Counted from the first letter of the stretch, positions 33,955 through 46,314 are shown. The stretch: 64,000 bases of DNA from Rattus norvegicus (GCF_036323735.1 NC_086022.1:69694702-69758701), one strand, 5' to 3'. Numbers and translations: made by a program. Notes: generated by a model from the letters alone, not told the origin.

Positions 33955-34170
33955 TTACTTATTTTTTCTTTTATTGAAAATAGATTTTTTTGTCTTCACA
34001 AAATGTATTCTGATTATGGTTTCCCATTCTTTCACTCCTCCCAGTCTTCCCCACCTCTCCTCCTATCTAGATTCACCCTGTTTCTGACTCTCATTAGAAA
34101 ACAAACAGGTTTTGAAGGGATAATAATAAAATAAAAATGAAACAAGACAAAATAAAATGAAATATTGAAC
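33955..34170 (-). repeat. Lx-type L1 3' UTR fragment, antisense
   Basis: Landmarks: ttttattgaaaatagatttt, tattctgattatggtttccc, cactcctcccagtcttcccc, tctcattagaaaacaaacag, then an A-rich stretch. Confidence 0.75.
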
Positions 34171-34206
34171 CTTGCAGCTTCTGGATTGTATTGGATGGCT
34201 AACTGA

Positions 34207-34442
34207 TTTTTTTTTTTTTTTGACAAGGTCTCATGAAGTTAATGCTGGCTTCAAAGTTTTTGTGTAGCTGATGGTGACTTGAACTCCTGATCCTCCTCCT
34301 CCTATCTCCCAAGTGCTAGGGTGTCAGGCTTATGCCACCATACGCCCACATGTGGCTTTTTATGTGATGCTGGGGACTGAATGCAGGACTTTGTGTATGC
34401 CACCCTCAGGTACCCTACTGACTGAGCCACATCTCCAGCCTT
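34207..34442 (-). repeat. B4 SINE
   Basis: Poly(T), then B1-like gacaaggtctcatgaagtta and atctcccaagtgctagggtg, then a tRNA-like part, ggggactgaatgcaggactt, ctgactgagccacatctcca. Confidence 0.8.
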
Positions 34443-34449
34443 CTGCACT

Positions 34450-34620
34450 GTCATCTATCTTCACTTGCTAGACTCTTACAGCTATGCTTGGAAACAGGCA
34501 CTCCTGCTCTCTACGTCTGAGGAAACTGAGTCAGAGGGAAATTGAGAGGCCTGTTGGTGAGCAAGAGGAGACTTAAACTTAGGCCTTCTGACCTTCAGCC
34601 CAGGGCTTCTCCTTCCCTTA
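34450..34620 (+). repeat. MIR SINE relic
   Basis: Core ctacgtctgaggaaactgag is followed by tcagagggaaattgagagg and aacttaggccttctgacctt in MIR order. Confidence 0.65.
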
Positions 34621-34624
34621 CATC

Positions 34625-36235
34625 ATACATCTGTATGCACAACATTGTTCTTCCCTAGGTGTTATGAGGAGATAAAACAGAAATAAGCTTACATTCTAGT
34701 TGGGATAAGCTGCAAACAACATCCATTAAGACAGTCATTTGAGAGCTGATTGCTCTGTGCTGGTGATTGTGACCTTGACGTACTCACACGAGAGGACTCA
34801 GAAATTACAGGCTGCTTTGCAAAGTCTGGGATGTACTGTGGATTGGAGATAAGCCTGGAAAGAATCAAGGTCACGTACTTGCCCAAATTCTGGAAGCCCT
34901 GCAAACAGCCAGAGATATTTGTTGGTAAAATCGAGCTGGAAGAGATCCTTGAGTCCTGCTGCCTAGGGAAGGTCCAGGGCTGCAGTACCTCACGTGGAAT
35001 TAGCTGATAATGAATAGCAAGCCCCAACCGGGGAGGTCACTGTGTCTTTTGGAAAGACAAGAGCAATGAAGCCAGCATAGCTCTGGAGTTGTACGTAGAA
35101 GGAGCGTTTCATCTTCCCCAAAGCAATAAGAGAGCTTGCTGAGGACATCATGAGAGCTTTTCTGAGCCCTTTAAACATAACCTAGAAGGAACATCAAATG
35201 GTAAGAGTGAATCCCTCACTACAATGTAGTAGCACATAGCCAGAGGCAGGACTGGAAGAGCTGTTTCCAAGAACAATGCTCCAATGGGTTGGCTGGGAGG
35301 GGCACATGCTTGAAGACAGTGCTTCAAACAGTGGCCAACAGGACTCCTGGGAGCCAGTAATGAATGCAAGGAGCATCACTAAGCCAGAATGGGGCTAGTT
35401 CAGCCTATGAAAACAATCCAACAGGCAGACAGTGGATAGGCAGAGCACCATCTAGGGATACCATGTCTATTATTGGGTCAATTCATGAGAGGTCTGGAAG
35501 CCAGGATTGAGCCTCCAGTGTTTCAGTGGGGGCTAGGTATCCAGCTACCTTTGATGGCATCTGTTGAGTGGGAAAGTGGAGTCCTCAGCCTTTAGGAACA
35601 GGTGATTTACAGGGTCTTTGAAATCTGGTTGTAGTCAAGGGATTGTTAGACAGAGGCCTGTCTACCAGGACTCTGCTAGGTGTGAGAACCACTCCACTTA
35701 AGCTCCAACTTGAACTTGACCGTATACTGTACATGACTGTCCTCTGAGCCAAGCTACTACCATCTTGGGGAGTTCAGCTGTTCTCCCTTGCAAAAGGATT
35801 ATCCAAGCTAGGCTTTCAGAACCACAGACAACTTGTGGGCATCTATAGTACCGAGAAGTAGAACCGCACTCCTTAGCGGTGGATAACCATTTATGTATCT
35901 GCTTAGATATCTTCCAGCAGCAACAGGTTCCCCGTACCCACTGATGTGCCTGCCTCACGATTTGCCATTTCATGAACCCTCCCCAATTTCAGAAGGGAGT
36001 GGTAGCAGTCCCAATCTTGTGAAGGTTGTGTTGGGTAATCAACAGCTGCTTTGGTTTCAAGGTGACAGTGGCGGTGGAGGATAGAGTTTCACAACATTCC
36101 CTACTCTCTAATCATGAACAACCACTGGTACCAGATTCCTTGTGTTTGCACACAGAGCTATCTATGCATATGCAAACAGACCCCTGCACATCGATTCGTG
36201 TATGGATACCTAGCAACTCTTGCCCCCTTTAATGC
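34625..36235. other. Single-copy intronic sequence
   Basis: No gene or assignable repeat is visible; frames up to 112 codons lack any recognisable family. Confidence 0.5.
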
Positions 36236-36239
36236 TATA

Positions 36240-37080
36240 AGTGTAGCATCTTTTACATCTGTTCTGCCCATGTTTCATTTAATCTATCTCACAAGGCTTT
36301 CCAGATCATTTTATGAAGAGTTCTGTCTCTCTTACATTGATGGCATAGCCTTACCTTGTGTGAATATTCTATAATCTATCTAATCAGCCTTCTATTGATG
36401 GAAACTCAGCTTATTCTTTTAAGCAGAGTGGCAATGAAAAACCTTGTACATATGTCATTTCACACCTGTGAGATAGCATCTCCTAGATAAATTGCTAAAA
36501 GTGGAATTTCTGGGTCAAGTTGAGCCTTTGTAATTCTGAGAGATGTTGATGAATTGCTCCCCAGAGAGGTTGAACAAATTTACTAAAATTTATACTGCAA
36601 CAGCGGCAGCCTGTGACAGTCTTGTTTTTTCCACACTGAGAACATTCAGGGTGCTATCAAGACTTTGGTCCAAATGATACTTTCAAATGACATCTCAATT
36701 GCAGATTTAATGTATGATTCCCTTATACAGAGTGTTTGTGAGCATCTTCTCATGTGCTTAAGAGACAGTTCTATTTCCAGGAGTGATCCATTCATCTCTT
36801 CTGCTCATTTTTAAAATGGTACCGGTTTGTGGTTTGTGTGTGTGTGTGTGGTTTTTTTGTTTGTTTGTTTGTTTGTTTTTTCTATAAATTTGCCTTGTGT
36901 GTGGGGCAAGTTGGTCTTTTTTTTTCTTCTATGACATCCATTGCAAATGTTTTTCTCTACTTCTCTCTTCATTTGCGTATGGCATGATGGGCTCTATGAA
37001 ATTTCGTAGTTTTCTAAAGTCAATTTCAAACCCTTTCTTTTATGGCTGTGGGAGTGTAAGTCATGGAGACTTTCTCTCTC
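36240..37080 (-). repeat. Ancient L1M fragment, left part
   Basis: Reverse L1 landmarks: aatcagccttctattgatgg, aatgaaaaaccttgtacata, gataaattgctaaaagtgga, atttctgggtcaagttgagc, gagcatcttctcatgtgctt. A (TTTG)n run lies at about 36854-36879. It seems to resume after the inserted repeat, at 37446-37565. Confidence 0.68.
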
Positions 37081-37441
37081 ACCGCCCGTTTTGTCAACTT
37101 GACACAAACCCAGACATACCTGAGACAGAGAAATGTCAACCGAGGAATCTCCTCCATCAGACTGGCCTGTGGACAGACATGTCTCTGGGGGCATTTTCTT
37201 GATTGCTAATTGATAATGGAGAGTCCAGCCCCCTGAGGGCTGTGCCATCCCTAGGCAAGCGGCCCTGGACTGTGTAAGAAAAGTAGCTGAGCAAGCCAGT
37301 GAGCAGCATTCCTTAGTGGGTTCTGCTCCAAGTTCCTGCCTTGAGTTACTGCCTCCGTTAACCTGTAAGCCAAATAAACCCTCTCCTCCCCAAATAGCTT
37401 TGGTCATAGTGTTTATCACAGCAATAGACAGCCAGCTAGAA
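37080..37441 (+). repeat. LTR-like rodent interspersed repeat
   Basis: Landmarks: ttttgtcaacttgacacaaa, aggaatctcctccatcagac, cattttcttgattgctaatt, ctgagcaagccagtgagcag, taagccaaataaaccctctc, cacagcaatagacagcc. The 189-codon minus frame over it is a repeat frame, not a gene. Confidence 0.78.
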
Positions 37442-37445
37442 CTCC

Positions 37446-37565
37446 CTCCAAGGCTCATAAAGACTTTCTCATTGCTCCTTCTAGTCCTTTTTGCCTTGAT
37501 TTTTGTTTTTCCTGAAAGAAATATTTGGTACATTTGGGGTTTATTTGGGTTTGCGTTACCCACTG
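37446..37565 (-). repeat. L1M-like fragment, right part
   Basis: Text tccaaggctcataaagactt, tctcattgctccttctagtc resembles antisense L1 (aaggtcataaagattt...ttcttctag). A similar block recurs at 41517-41640. Confidence 0.5.
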
Positions 37566-37795
37566 TGTATTCAGTTTTACTTTTCCTAGAGGGTTACCCA
37601 TTTTTCTGAACATCATTAACTGTACTGAGCTGGGTTTTATGAACTCTTCCGTATTCCCATGTTGCTTATCTACTGGGCAGGAAGGAGGGTCTAGGTTTTG
37701 GTGGAAAGGGGAGAGAGACAGAGGGCTCCAGATGAGCAGTGTGGTGACTGGAGGGTTGCTCTCTTGGAAAGGGGACCTAGAAGCTGCTGCTTGGC

Positions 37796-37922
37796 AGAGA
37801 GAGAGAGAGACAGAGACAGGCAGAGACAGAGAGACACAGAGATAGAGAGATACAGAGAGGCAGAAACAGACAGTTGCACAGAGACATACAGAGAGAGAGA
37901 CGGACATACACAGAGAAAAAAG

Positions 37923-38012
<90 letters not shown>
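37796..38012. repeat. Compound microsatellite: (GA)n, GACA-rich, (GTAT)n, (CTAT)n
   Basis: Gagaga and agacag blocks (37796-37915) run into gtat units (about 37926-37982) and then pure ctat units (37982-38012). Frames with Tyr/Met/Cys/Val or Ser/Leu repeats here are artefacts. Confidence 0.92.
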
Positions 38013-38013
<1 letters not shown>

Positions 38014-38019
38014 ATGGAA

Positions 38020-39030
38020 CCAAAGGAAGCCAAAAATCTTTGCATACTTTATTTCTTGTAATCAGAAAAAAATATATAAGTGAATAAAAAATTCCCCAGT
38101 GCTACCTGCCCAAACCTCCTTCCAGTTCATCATCAAATGCCTGCCACGGTCGCTTTCCCCCTCAAATTTGTCCTCTGCCTTTCCAACCTGCTCTGGCCCT
38201 TCTGCCAGCTTCTGCATGGGGCCATTTCTGCCTTTGGTTCTGGCCTCGAGCCTGAGTCCCTTGAAGAAGATTCCTTGCCAGGCTACATGGCACCAGTTCT
38301 GCTCATCCCAGTGGCTGGACTGGCTCCCCGAGGCATTGCAAAAGGAGATTAGAGCAGCAGTCTGTCTTACCTCCCCACTTCTGTGTGCTGGATGCAATGA
38401 AGCCTGGAAGAAACTAAGACACAAAGGTGCTAGAGGAATGGTGCTCTTAGGGAGGCGAAGAGCTGCCTCTTGGTCAACAGTTACCTCATTGTGATAAGCT
38501 GAGCCTCTCCACTTACCAAGCCTGGGTATTGGGGTGCATTCCATTAGGTTAGGGCTGGGGTTGGGAGGATTTGGGGACCCATGTTCAACCACTGAATATC
38601 ATTATAAGTCAAAGCTGAGTCCTACATCTCTCTTTTCTCGATGTGCTAAGCATCAAACTATATTTGGCTCTGAGTTCTGCCTTTGTGTCTGGGAGCTTCT
38701 CAGGCAGAAGATCACTGGTATAATTGATATTTAAGGGGGCTAGAAAGTGGGAGAGGCAGTGGGTTTGGTCCTTAGGCCAAGGTTGTAGGATGCAACCAAG
38801 ATTTAGGGTATAAGGGAAGGTGCCCTGAGCTTGGGCTGGGGAAAAATGCCAGAGGTATGGGTGAGAAGAAACTGAGCGACTACACACCAGGCAAGGTGTG
38901 TAAGACAGGAGAGACTGGCTCCTGGGCCATTTATCTCTGGTTAACCAGTCCAGGTATATGCTTGCTTCACAGCATATCTTAAAGGACATTCTTGGTATGT
39001 GACTTGTCCTCTGTGGGGCTGTGAGAGAAT
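38020..39030. other. Single-copy intronic sequence
   Basis: Overlapping frames of 90-176 codons occur at 38062-38592, but none resembles a known family and opposite strands are open equally, so none is supported as a gene. Confidence 0.5.
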
Positions 39031-39034
39031 GGTG

Positions 39035-39295
39035 GCAGTGGTCATTATGAAATGCCTACCATGTGCCAGGTACTAAGTGCTTTCTTTGTATTCATTACAT
39101 TTTCATAACATATCTCAAGGGGTAGATGATACTTAAGTCTCACTCTTTCAACGCGAAGTCCTTTAGGCACAGAGGGTTTCATTAATTTGACCAAAATCAC
39201 ACACCCAGAAAGTCTCAAGGCCTGAGGCAAGCCAGAATGTAAGCCTAGGTGAGCTGGCCCCACCCACTCAGGCTCTTTGAGCACCAAGTCTGTTG
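39035..39295 (+). repeat. MIR SINE, relatively complete
   Basis: Long MIR match on the + strand: atgcctaccatgtgccaggt, actaagtgctttctttgtat, cattttcataacatatctca, accaaaatcacacacccaga, aatgtaagcctaggt. Confidence 0.85.
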
Positions 39296-39299
39296 CCAT

Positions 39300-41420
39300 G
39301 GCAGAGAATGAGCAAGTTAGTCATTATTCCTCCTGACATTTGTTTCTTAATACAACTGGGCAATCAGGATAAAGGACCACATTAACACTTTTAATCTAGC
39401 CACTTAAACATTGAAGATAGTTGATTTCGAGAGTAGCGACATAAAGAAAAATGTCATTTATCTATTCACTCTTTTCCTATTCTTATTGTGGCATTTAGCT
39501 TCTATTCAGTTTAAAACTAAGGTGCATAACGGGTGAGAAGGAAAACAATCAGTCACTTGGTTTGGTTTCTCAAGTGCAGCCCAGCCCTTCCCCATTCTGT
39601 CCCAGATACATGAGATGCCCCTGCACACACATGCCCTTCCCCCCTGAGTGAGCTGTGGAAAGGTAAATCAGTATCATATAACTCAACTCCCTTTTTAAAC
39701 GAAAGGGGAAAAGCTCAGTCATCTGGACTTCCCACACTCCCATAGCTGAAAACCAGGTATCATTCAGCTATTTGGAAACATCTGGGCACTTGTCCAAAAT
39801 GCCCACGTTTCATTCAGCCTCCCCTGATCTTAGGGAAATGCACACCAGAGGAAGACAGATCCCTCATGGACAAGCTGGTCTAAGCTTCTCTGATCAGATC
39901 AGGCTTCACAGCCAGTGGTGGCAGCTGGAGAGAATAGCAGCAGTGGCTGCAAGGAGTGGTGGAATGGTTCCTGTCCTGGCATCTAGAGACTCATGAACAA
40001 TGATTTCACTTCTATCTGAAGAATTGAGGATGACAAATCTCCAACCCTGTTTGTCTTCCTGCATTCTTCCCCTTTAGGACAACGACCTCATGTGGAATTC
40101 TTAATTCAAAGGAAATGGATGTTTCCCTCTGGCCCAGGAGCTGAGGATTCTTATCAAAAGTGACAGGAAAAAAAGTGTGAGACTGGCCTCTCCCCTCATA
40201 CGGACCCATCCTTTCTCCCTGTGCCTGCCTCCATCACAGGCTCTGCATCTCCAGATCTGTCTTCACTTCCTGGCCCCCGGAGAGAAAGCATGAGCTCATT
40301 GTTTTCCATGAAAAACCAGATCTGGTCTCCTTCTCGCCTCATTTGTCTGTCAGAGCCCAGAGATGGATGATCCTTCCACTAGCACAAAGTATTCATGGGA
40401 GAGCTGCAGACTCCGTGCTGGGTGTCTGTGTGCTGCTGGGGAGGGCACTTGGTTAGGGCAGTGGCAGCTTGCAGTTCTGAACTTTCTGGAAGGTTATTAG
40501 GGATGTGATGGGAACACAGGAACAGATTATTTACTGCACCCCAAGTGGCAATTTAAAGCCATTCCTCACCTTCTTGTTCTTTTCCATGAAGTGTGTCTCA
40601 GGTGAGAAAATACATGAGCAAAATAGGGAACAGGAGGCCGGAAGCTAGCGGGGTTGATGGGGCAATTGCAGTGACAGCTCATTCTTTATTTCCCTTTGTG
40701 AGGAAGTGACTGTAAATGACATTAAAAAATGTCTCATTTAAAAACCTACAAAAGGACACGGAAGATGGGAAAACTGGAATGAAGAAGTTAGGATTAAAAA
40801 GGTCATACTTTGCACCAAAAAAAGGCAACCTTTAGCACAGAAGGTTGCAGAATGTTAGATGCTGCGCTCTATAGTCAGGGCAAAGAGTGTCTTTGGGAAG
40901 TAATGAAAAGCCTGTGGTGAGTGAGCAGTGGAGGAGTGGAAACTGCAGACGGTGGCATCATCTGTTACCACAGAAGAGGTAGAATCACCCCCCTGTTTGT
41001 TGACTGCATGGAGTGTCCGTGACTAGATGAACGGGAGGAACAGTGGAGGTTGTGGGAGATGCTCTCTTTAGTGCAGCTGTGGATTTAAGGAGGATCTAGG
41101 GTGGTTCAGAGGGAGCTGTAGAATCTAAGGGGCTAGAGCACATGCTCAGGGTTTCAAAGAAGATGGGGGACTAAGAGATCCCAGGAACACAAGTTAGCAA
41201 CTGTGGGAGGGAGCTTGGGAAAGTCATCCAAAGGAGCCACCGGCCCAGTCAGGATGCTGAAGAGGTGAAGGGCGATGTGCCATGTTGCTTCGGTCTCCTT
41301 TTGAGTCTAGTTCTTAGACATGTTGATGAGGTGAGAAATGTGAGTGAGGCAAGGTCTTTCACAAGGGTGACTAATGTGAAGACCCAGGCTAGGCAAGTCA
41401 GGAGGCTTGATTTGACTGTC
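39300..41420. other. Long repeat-poor intronic sequence
   Basis: About 2 kb without any recognisable SINE, LINE or array, in a window where repeats are dense. No coding exon is supported. The part at about 40470-40760 is AT-leaning and could be conserved noncoding sequence. Confidence 0.5.
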
Positions 41421-41424
41421 CACA

Positions 41425-41640
41425 AGGCTAAGAAGGAACCAAACTAAACCCTTTCCTCCCCAAGTTGCTTTTGGTCATTATATTCATTACACAGCAATAG
41501 AGAACGACCAGGACACCTTCCAAGGCCCACTACTTTCTCATTGCTTTTCCTTATTAGCTCTTACTGTTTTTGGCTAGTTTTTGTTTGTTTGTTTGCTTGC
41601 TTGTTTGTTTGTTTTTCTTAAGGAAATATTTGACGATCAT
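41425..41640 (+). repeat. LTR-like repeat end plus L1M-like block, similar to 37364-37530
   Basis: The end of the LTR-like repeat (aaactaaaccctttcctccc, cagcaatagagaacgacc) is followed by ttccaaggcccactactttc, tcattgctttt and aaggaaatatttga. The same order is seen at 37364-37530. A (TTTG/TTGC)n run lies at 41580-41612. Confidence 0.6.
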
Positions 41641-41944
41641 TGCTGTGGGGGGCTCTTAGACTGGTGAGTTCATGGTCCGGTAGCTTTACATACATCTGAC
41701 TGTATGTGGGGAGGACTGGGCCAGTGCTCTCTGACCCTGAAGGAGAGGCTCACCATGGGCTGGACCTTCATAATAGCTAGTGTGGTGATGGGTTTTGCAT
41801 ATGTTTAGGAAAACTGGGGACTCTTCAGTTGGAAGGAATGGAGATCCAGGGATAGGGTGGGGCATGAGAGCTGTCTTCAAATATTTATAGGCTGTTGTAA
41901 GAGCAGGATGCAGGTCTCCAGAGGCATAACTAATAAATGATGAG

Positions 41945-42110
41945 AGCTTTTATTGAATGTTCACTGCAGAGCAGGTTTTACATGGGTTTTCTTATTTATT
42001 CCTCATCAATCTTGTATCTGCCTTCTGCAGATGAGGAAACGAAGGCTCTGAAAGGTTGACCAGTTGTCTCAAAGGCTCCTGCTGTCCTGAGAGTAGAGCC
42101 TGGAATGTGT
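41945..42110 (+). repeat. MIR SINE relic
   Basis: Landmarks: ttgaatgttcactgcagagc, ttcttatttattcctcatca, tgcagatgaggaaacgaagg, ctctgaaaggttgaccag. Confidence 0.7.
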
Positions 42111-42384
42111 TGAAGGTTCTGGCTTTCAGCATCTTGTCTTCTGCACCTGTGTATTGATCAGTGCTAGTCTCTCTGCAGCCTGTGAGGGGAACTACGGCAG
42201 CAGACATTTCATCTTGCTCTAATGCAAGAGCAGTAGATGCTGCAAGTTCACACAAATGGAATTCTTCACCTTATATAAAAAGCAGCATGGATCCTTGGAA
42301 GGTCCCCATTTTTTAAAGAAGATCTTGATTTTCCCCATTTCTTTCATGCGTGAGTGCTTTGTGGTTCTCAGGAATGTCCCTGGT

Positions 42385-42535
42385 AGGTTTGAATCTCAGC
42401 TTTGCTAAGTGATAATTGTGTTGAGCAGGGTGTCTCTCTAAGCTTTTGTTTCTTCATCTATAAAATGGGGGAATGACAGTGCCTGACTTTTGCGCAGATT
42501 CAAACACAGAAAGTATTCAGTAAGCAATGGCTGAT
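42385..42535 (-). repeat. MIR SINE relic
   Basis: Reverse MIR: tttgaatctcagctttgcta, tttgtttcttcatctataaa, atgggggaatgacagtgcct, gtattcagtaagcaatggc. Confidence 0.72.
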
Positions 42536-42539
42536 ATAA

Positions 42540-44270
42540 AATAAGTGTAAATGTGCCACATACCAACTTTACCAGCAATATCTATAATTGAAGTGAGCCT
42601 TTATTGTCTGCTCACTGTGAACGGAGCGCATACACTCCTCTCTTCTAAAGCTTTTTGCTACGTCTAGAAACAAACAATTCTTACACACATAGCTGCACAG
42701 CACTGTTTCCTCATCATAGGGAGAAGACCAGGTTAAGAGAAGGTGGATGCAGGGTCAGGAATGTGACAGCAGGAGGGATGGGGACATGAAGGGTCTGGAA
42801 AATAAAATTCTGCATGTGTAATCAGAAGGGCTCACAACCACTACTCATAAGCAACACTAATGTAACACAGGATGGAAAGGAATTAAATATTTAGGATTAA
42901 GTCTCTGTAGTGCATACAAAACAACATTAAAAGGCCATATTGGTACCACAAGCTCACAACTAAAGCATGTAAAAATACCTTGAAAAGCCTCAAAAGTAAA
43001 GATGCAGCAAACACTTTTCCTCGATTAAGAAGAGAACAGTCAGGCTGGGCTGGCAGCAGCTGGAAGTCTTGAAAACCTTTCACCACAGAGCATCTGGGGG
43101 AGGCAGAAGGTGCTGAGGAGAAGACATGTAGGGAGTGGCAGGGATATTTCTTGTGATGAGCTTCTGTGGAGAGTTTCTTTTTACACAGAGCTTTTTGCCA
43201 ACGTTGCTAGCTGGTTGTGAAAGGTGAGCCTTGCCCGCTTCCTTCATCTTTGTTTCTCTGGAGCAGGGCTGGTGAAGATGTGGGATCTACCTGCCCAGCC
43301 TGTCTTCCTGATCCTTTGGAGTCACCCTGGTTTGCTGCTGGCCTTTTTATCATCTCTAACCTCAAACTTCTATCCTCCTGAACCCTACTACCCTATGGGC
43401 TTCTAAGGAGTCCAATAGGAATACTCGTGTACCCAAAAGATGGCTTTCCTAATCTGCAGGAGGAAAATTCTACTTCTTCTCCTAGATAAAATGTAATTTA
43501 AATGTTTTTCTTTTGAGAAAATGCTCTTTAAAGAAGCGATGAAGGCTGAGCCTGAAACCCTAACTGGTTGTTCCTCCTCTTCCTCTTCTTCTTCCTCTTC
43601 CCCCTCCTCTTCCCCCTCCTCCTCCTTCTCTTCCTCCTCCTTCGCTTCCTGTTGTTGTTGGCTTTTCATCTTTTCCATGTGCTTTCTATTTAATCTTTCT
43701 AATTTCTATTTACTCTACCTTTGTTAAGTGCAGGGTGCTAGACAGACTGTGGGCTAGAAAGTCAGCCCATGGGGAGAGACTGAGAAAGTCAGTTTCATGG
43801 GAAATGCCATGGCCAATGACAGGATTGGCCTCTAGAAAGCCCAGATGGTCCAGTATTTATGAGAACATGGAGGACAGGCTGCTACCTCTCCCCTTCTCTA
43901 TCCATAACCCACTTTCTTCCTTTGTCAGTGAATGTAATGAGTTCTTTCCACTGATAAGACTGTGGATAACTTAGAACCCTTGTTTCTAGGGAACCCTCCA
44001 CTAAGCAGGAGTCAGTATGGCATGTAGTGTCTGAGAGATTTTACAAGTTTACATCTTGACCACCTCCTGGCTGCTAGAAGGGGTCTCAGGGATGGATCAT
44101 CTATCCAAATATCCACTTTGTTCTTCAGGAAAACAGAGAGTGTAGGTTTTTCTTGTGTTGTTGTTGTAATGATTTGGTATTTCAACATGGGATAACAGTG
44201 GAGTAACTAACATGTGCTAGATGTGGAATACATCTTTTTTTAATTATTATTAACAAAAAGGAACTTTGGG
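42540..44270. other. Single-copy intronic sequence with one pyrimidine tract
   Basis: No gene is supported. The tract at 43571-43650 is the only array. Confidence 0.5.
43571..43650. repeat. (TTCC/CTC)n polypyrimidine tract
   Basis: About 80 bp of pyrimidine triplets and hexamers, with one g, giving Glu- and Ser-rich frames that are artefacts. Confidence 0.88.
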
Positions 44271-44560
44271 GGCTGGGGATGTAGCTCAGCTGGTAAATCG
44301 CTTGCCTTGGGTTGTGTTTGATCCCCAGAACTCATGTGAAAACTGCCAAACCCAGTGCCATACACTTGTAATCATGGTGTTGGGGAGGTAGAGACAGGAG
44401 GATCTGTAAGACTTGCTGGCCAGTAGTGTAGCTGGATGATGAACTCCAGGTTCAGTGAGAGACCGACCCTGTCTCAGAAAAATAAGACAGAAAGTGATTA
44501 AGGAAGACACCCAACATCGACCTCCTGTCTCTACATGAACACATGTACACCTACACAGTG
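44271..44560 (+). repeat. B4 SINE
   Basis: The tRNA-like start ggggctggggatgtagctca is followed by tgatccccagaactcatgtg, gttggggaggtagagacagg, gaccctgtctcagaaaaata and a CA-containing end. Confidence 0.82.
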
Positions 44561-45500
44561 CTTTCCATGTGTCATCTATTAGTAGAGGACCACTTCAGTG
44601 AGCACACAGACCAACCTGATCATAGCTGATGTACCACTTCCATCCCTCCCTTCTTGTCCCTTGTCTTCATATGTTCATTGCCCCCTCAGAGATACAGTTC
44701 CACCAGCTTCCTAGCTCATAATGTGACAGTTGATAACCATAACATAGATCTCTAAAGGTCATTTTGTGTCTTTGTAGTGTCATATTTGACTAGCCTGACC
44801 TTGTCTCCTTCCATCAGTCTTAGGACCACCATTGATAATAATTTCTTACTTGCTGAGTACTTGTTATGTGCAGGGATAACACTAAATACTGATGTGTGTT
44901 TTTAGTGCTTGCCTTGACTCTTGAAGGAAGGAGGAGAATGGATAAAACTGTCCTTTTTCATTTCCATGTCCTAGTACTCAGTATTCCCTTAGCCCCTGAA
45001 GACTTAGAGGCAGAGGGTGAGGTGGGGAGAGAGTGGATAATAGGAAGGAGAGGAAGTATGTTTGGAAGAGGCCAGAGATAGGGCCATGTTTGCGGAAGAG
45101 AGGAAGTGTGAGCTCCTGCCGTCCCTCCCAGCTAGCCTGCACCTTCAGCCTTCCACCCTCCCCAGGTGCTCTGAGCATCTCATGTTGAACTCATTTCCAG
45201 CTGAGTTCACATACTGGGAGCTACTGTCACAGGCTGCAGGTGGGAGAGGTGAGAATTTGGGTGCTTGTTTTCTTTTACTTCAGACTGGCTAGGACTCTTT
45301 CTCTACATGGCCAACTTCTACAGGTTCTGGATACCATGACCTCATTTGCCCCTCAAGCCCCAAGTTCTACTAGGTCTTCTCTTGCCAGCCACAGGTCTCT
45401 CCTTCGTTCTTCCTCTGGTCTCGAAAGTGATTTTTGAGAGCAATACAGTTTGCTTCTCACAGGCATGGTGCTGTAAACAGATCTCTAGAGCTTGTTCATT
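44561..45500. other. Single-copy intronic sequence
   Basis: No gene is supported; a short MIR-like piece (gagtacttgttatgtgcagg) lies near 44850-44905. Confidence 0.5.
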
Positions 45501-45676
45501 TTTACATAACTGAAGCTTCACACTTGTTGAACAATGCTCCATTTCCCTCTCTGCTTGTATGAGTTTGACTATTTCAGATTCCTCATGCAGTGTTTGGTTC
45601 TTCCATTCTGTCTGTATAGGCTGACATCTCTTTTTAAAGGCCGAATAGCATTTTTTATGGATATACCACAGTTTTT

Positions 45677-45737
45677 CCATCCATCTGTCCACCTATCCAT
45701 TCATCCATCCATTCATCCATCCATTCATCCATTCACC
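45677..45737. repeat. (ATCC)n microsatellite
   Basis: Imperfect catccatt/catccacc units inside the L1M fragment. Confidence 0.88.
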
Positions 45738-45947
45738 TTTGGGCTAATTTCTTCCTTGGCTATTGTGAATGATATTATAATAATTGCAGGAGAGCAAATG
45801 TCTCTTTGAGATACTGACTTCAATTCTTTTGGATATCGATTAGTTGGTACTATAGTAGCTCCATTTTAGTTTTTGAGGACCTTCCATACTGATTGTATCA
45901 ATCTATAAGCCCAGTATGCAAGGGTTTCTGTTCCCATCCCTCTCTGA

Positions 45948-46086
45948 GGTAAGGTCTCATTATGTAGCGTTGGCTGTCTTGGAACTCACTATGTAGATCA
46001 GGCAGTTTGGCCTTGAACTTATTAGAATCCACCTGCCTTGACCTTCTGAGTACTAGAATTAAATGCATGGGCCACTACACCAAGCC

Positions 46087-46090
<4 letters not shown>
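45948..46090 (-). repeat. B1 SINE inside L1M
   Basis: Reverse B1 text: gaggtaaggtctcattatgt, cttggaactcactatgtaga, ctgccttgaccttctgagta, gcatgggccactacaccaag. It is followed by a (CT)n run at 46090-46120. Confidence 0.78.
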
Positions 46091-46123
<33 letters not shown>

Positions 46124-46314
46124 CTCTAACACCTACTTTCATTTTTTGGTAATAGCTATCTTAACAAGTGTAAGGTGATATTTCATTGTGGTTTTGATGT
46201 GAATTTCTCCTGATAGTTAGTGACACAGAACCTTTTTCATGTACCTGTTGATCATTTGAATGCCCTCGTTGGTACTCAAGTCTTTACCCATTCTAAAACA
46301 AGGTGATTTGTTTT

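Noticed and set aside
36994..37563. 189-codon minus frame, the longest open frame in the window
   Set aside because: It lies over the LTR-like repeat and the flanking L1M pieces and resembles no protein family.
38062..38592. Overlapping 131-codon (+) and 176-codon (-) frames
   Set aside because: Both strands are open together, neither resembles a known protein, and no splice or promoter context was found.
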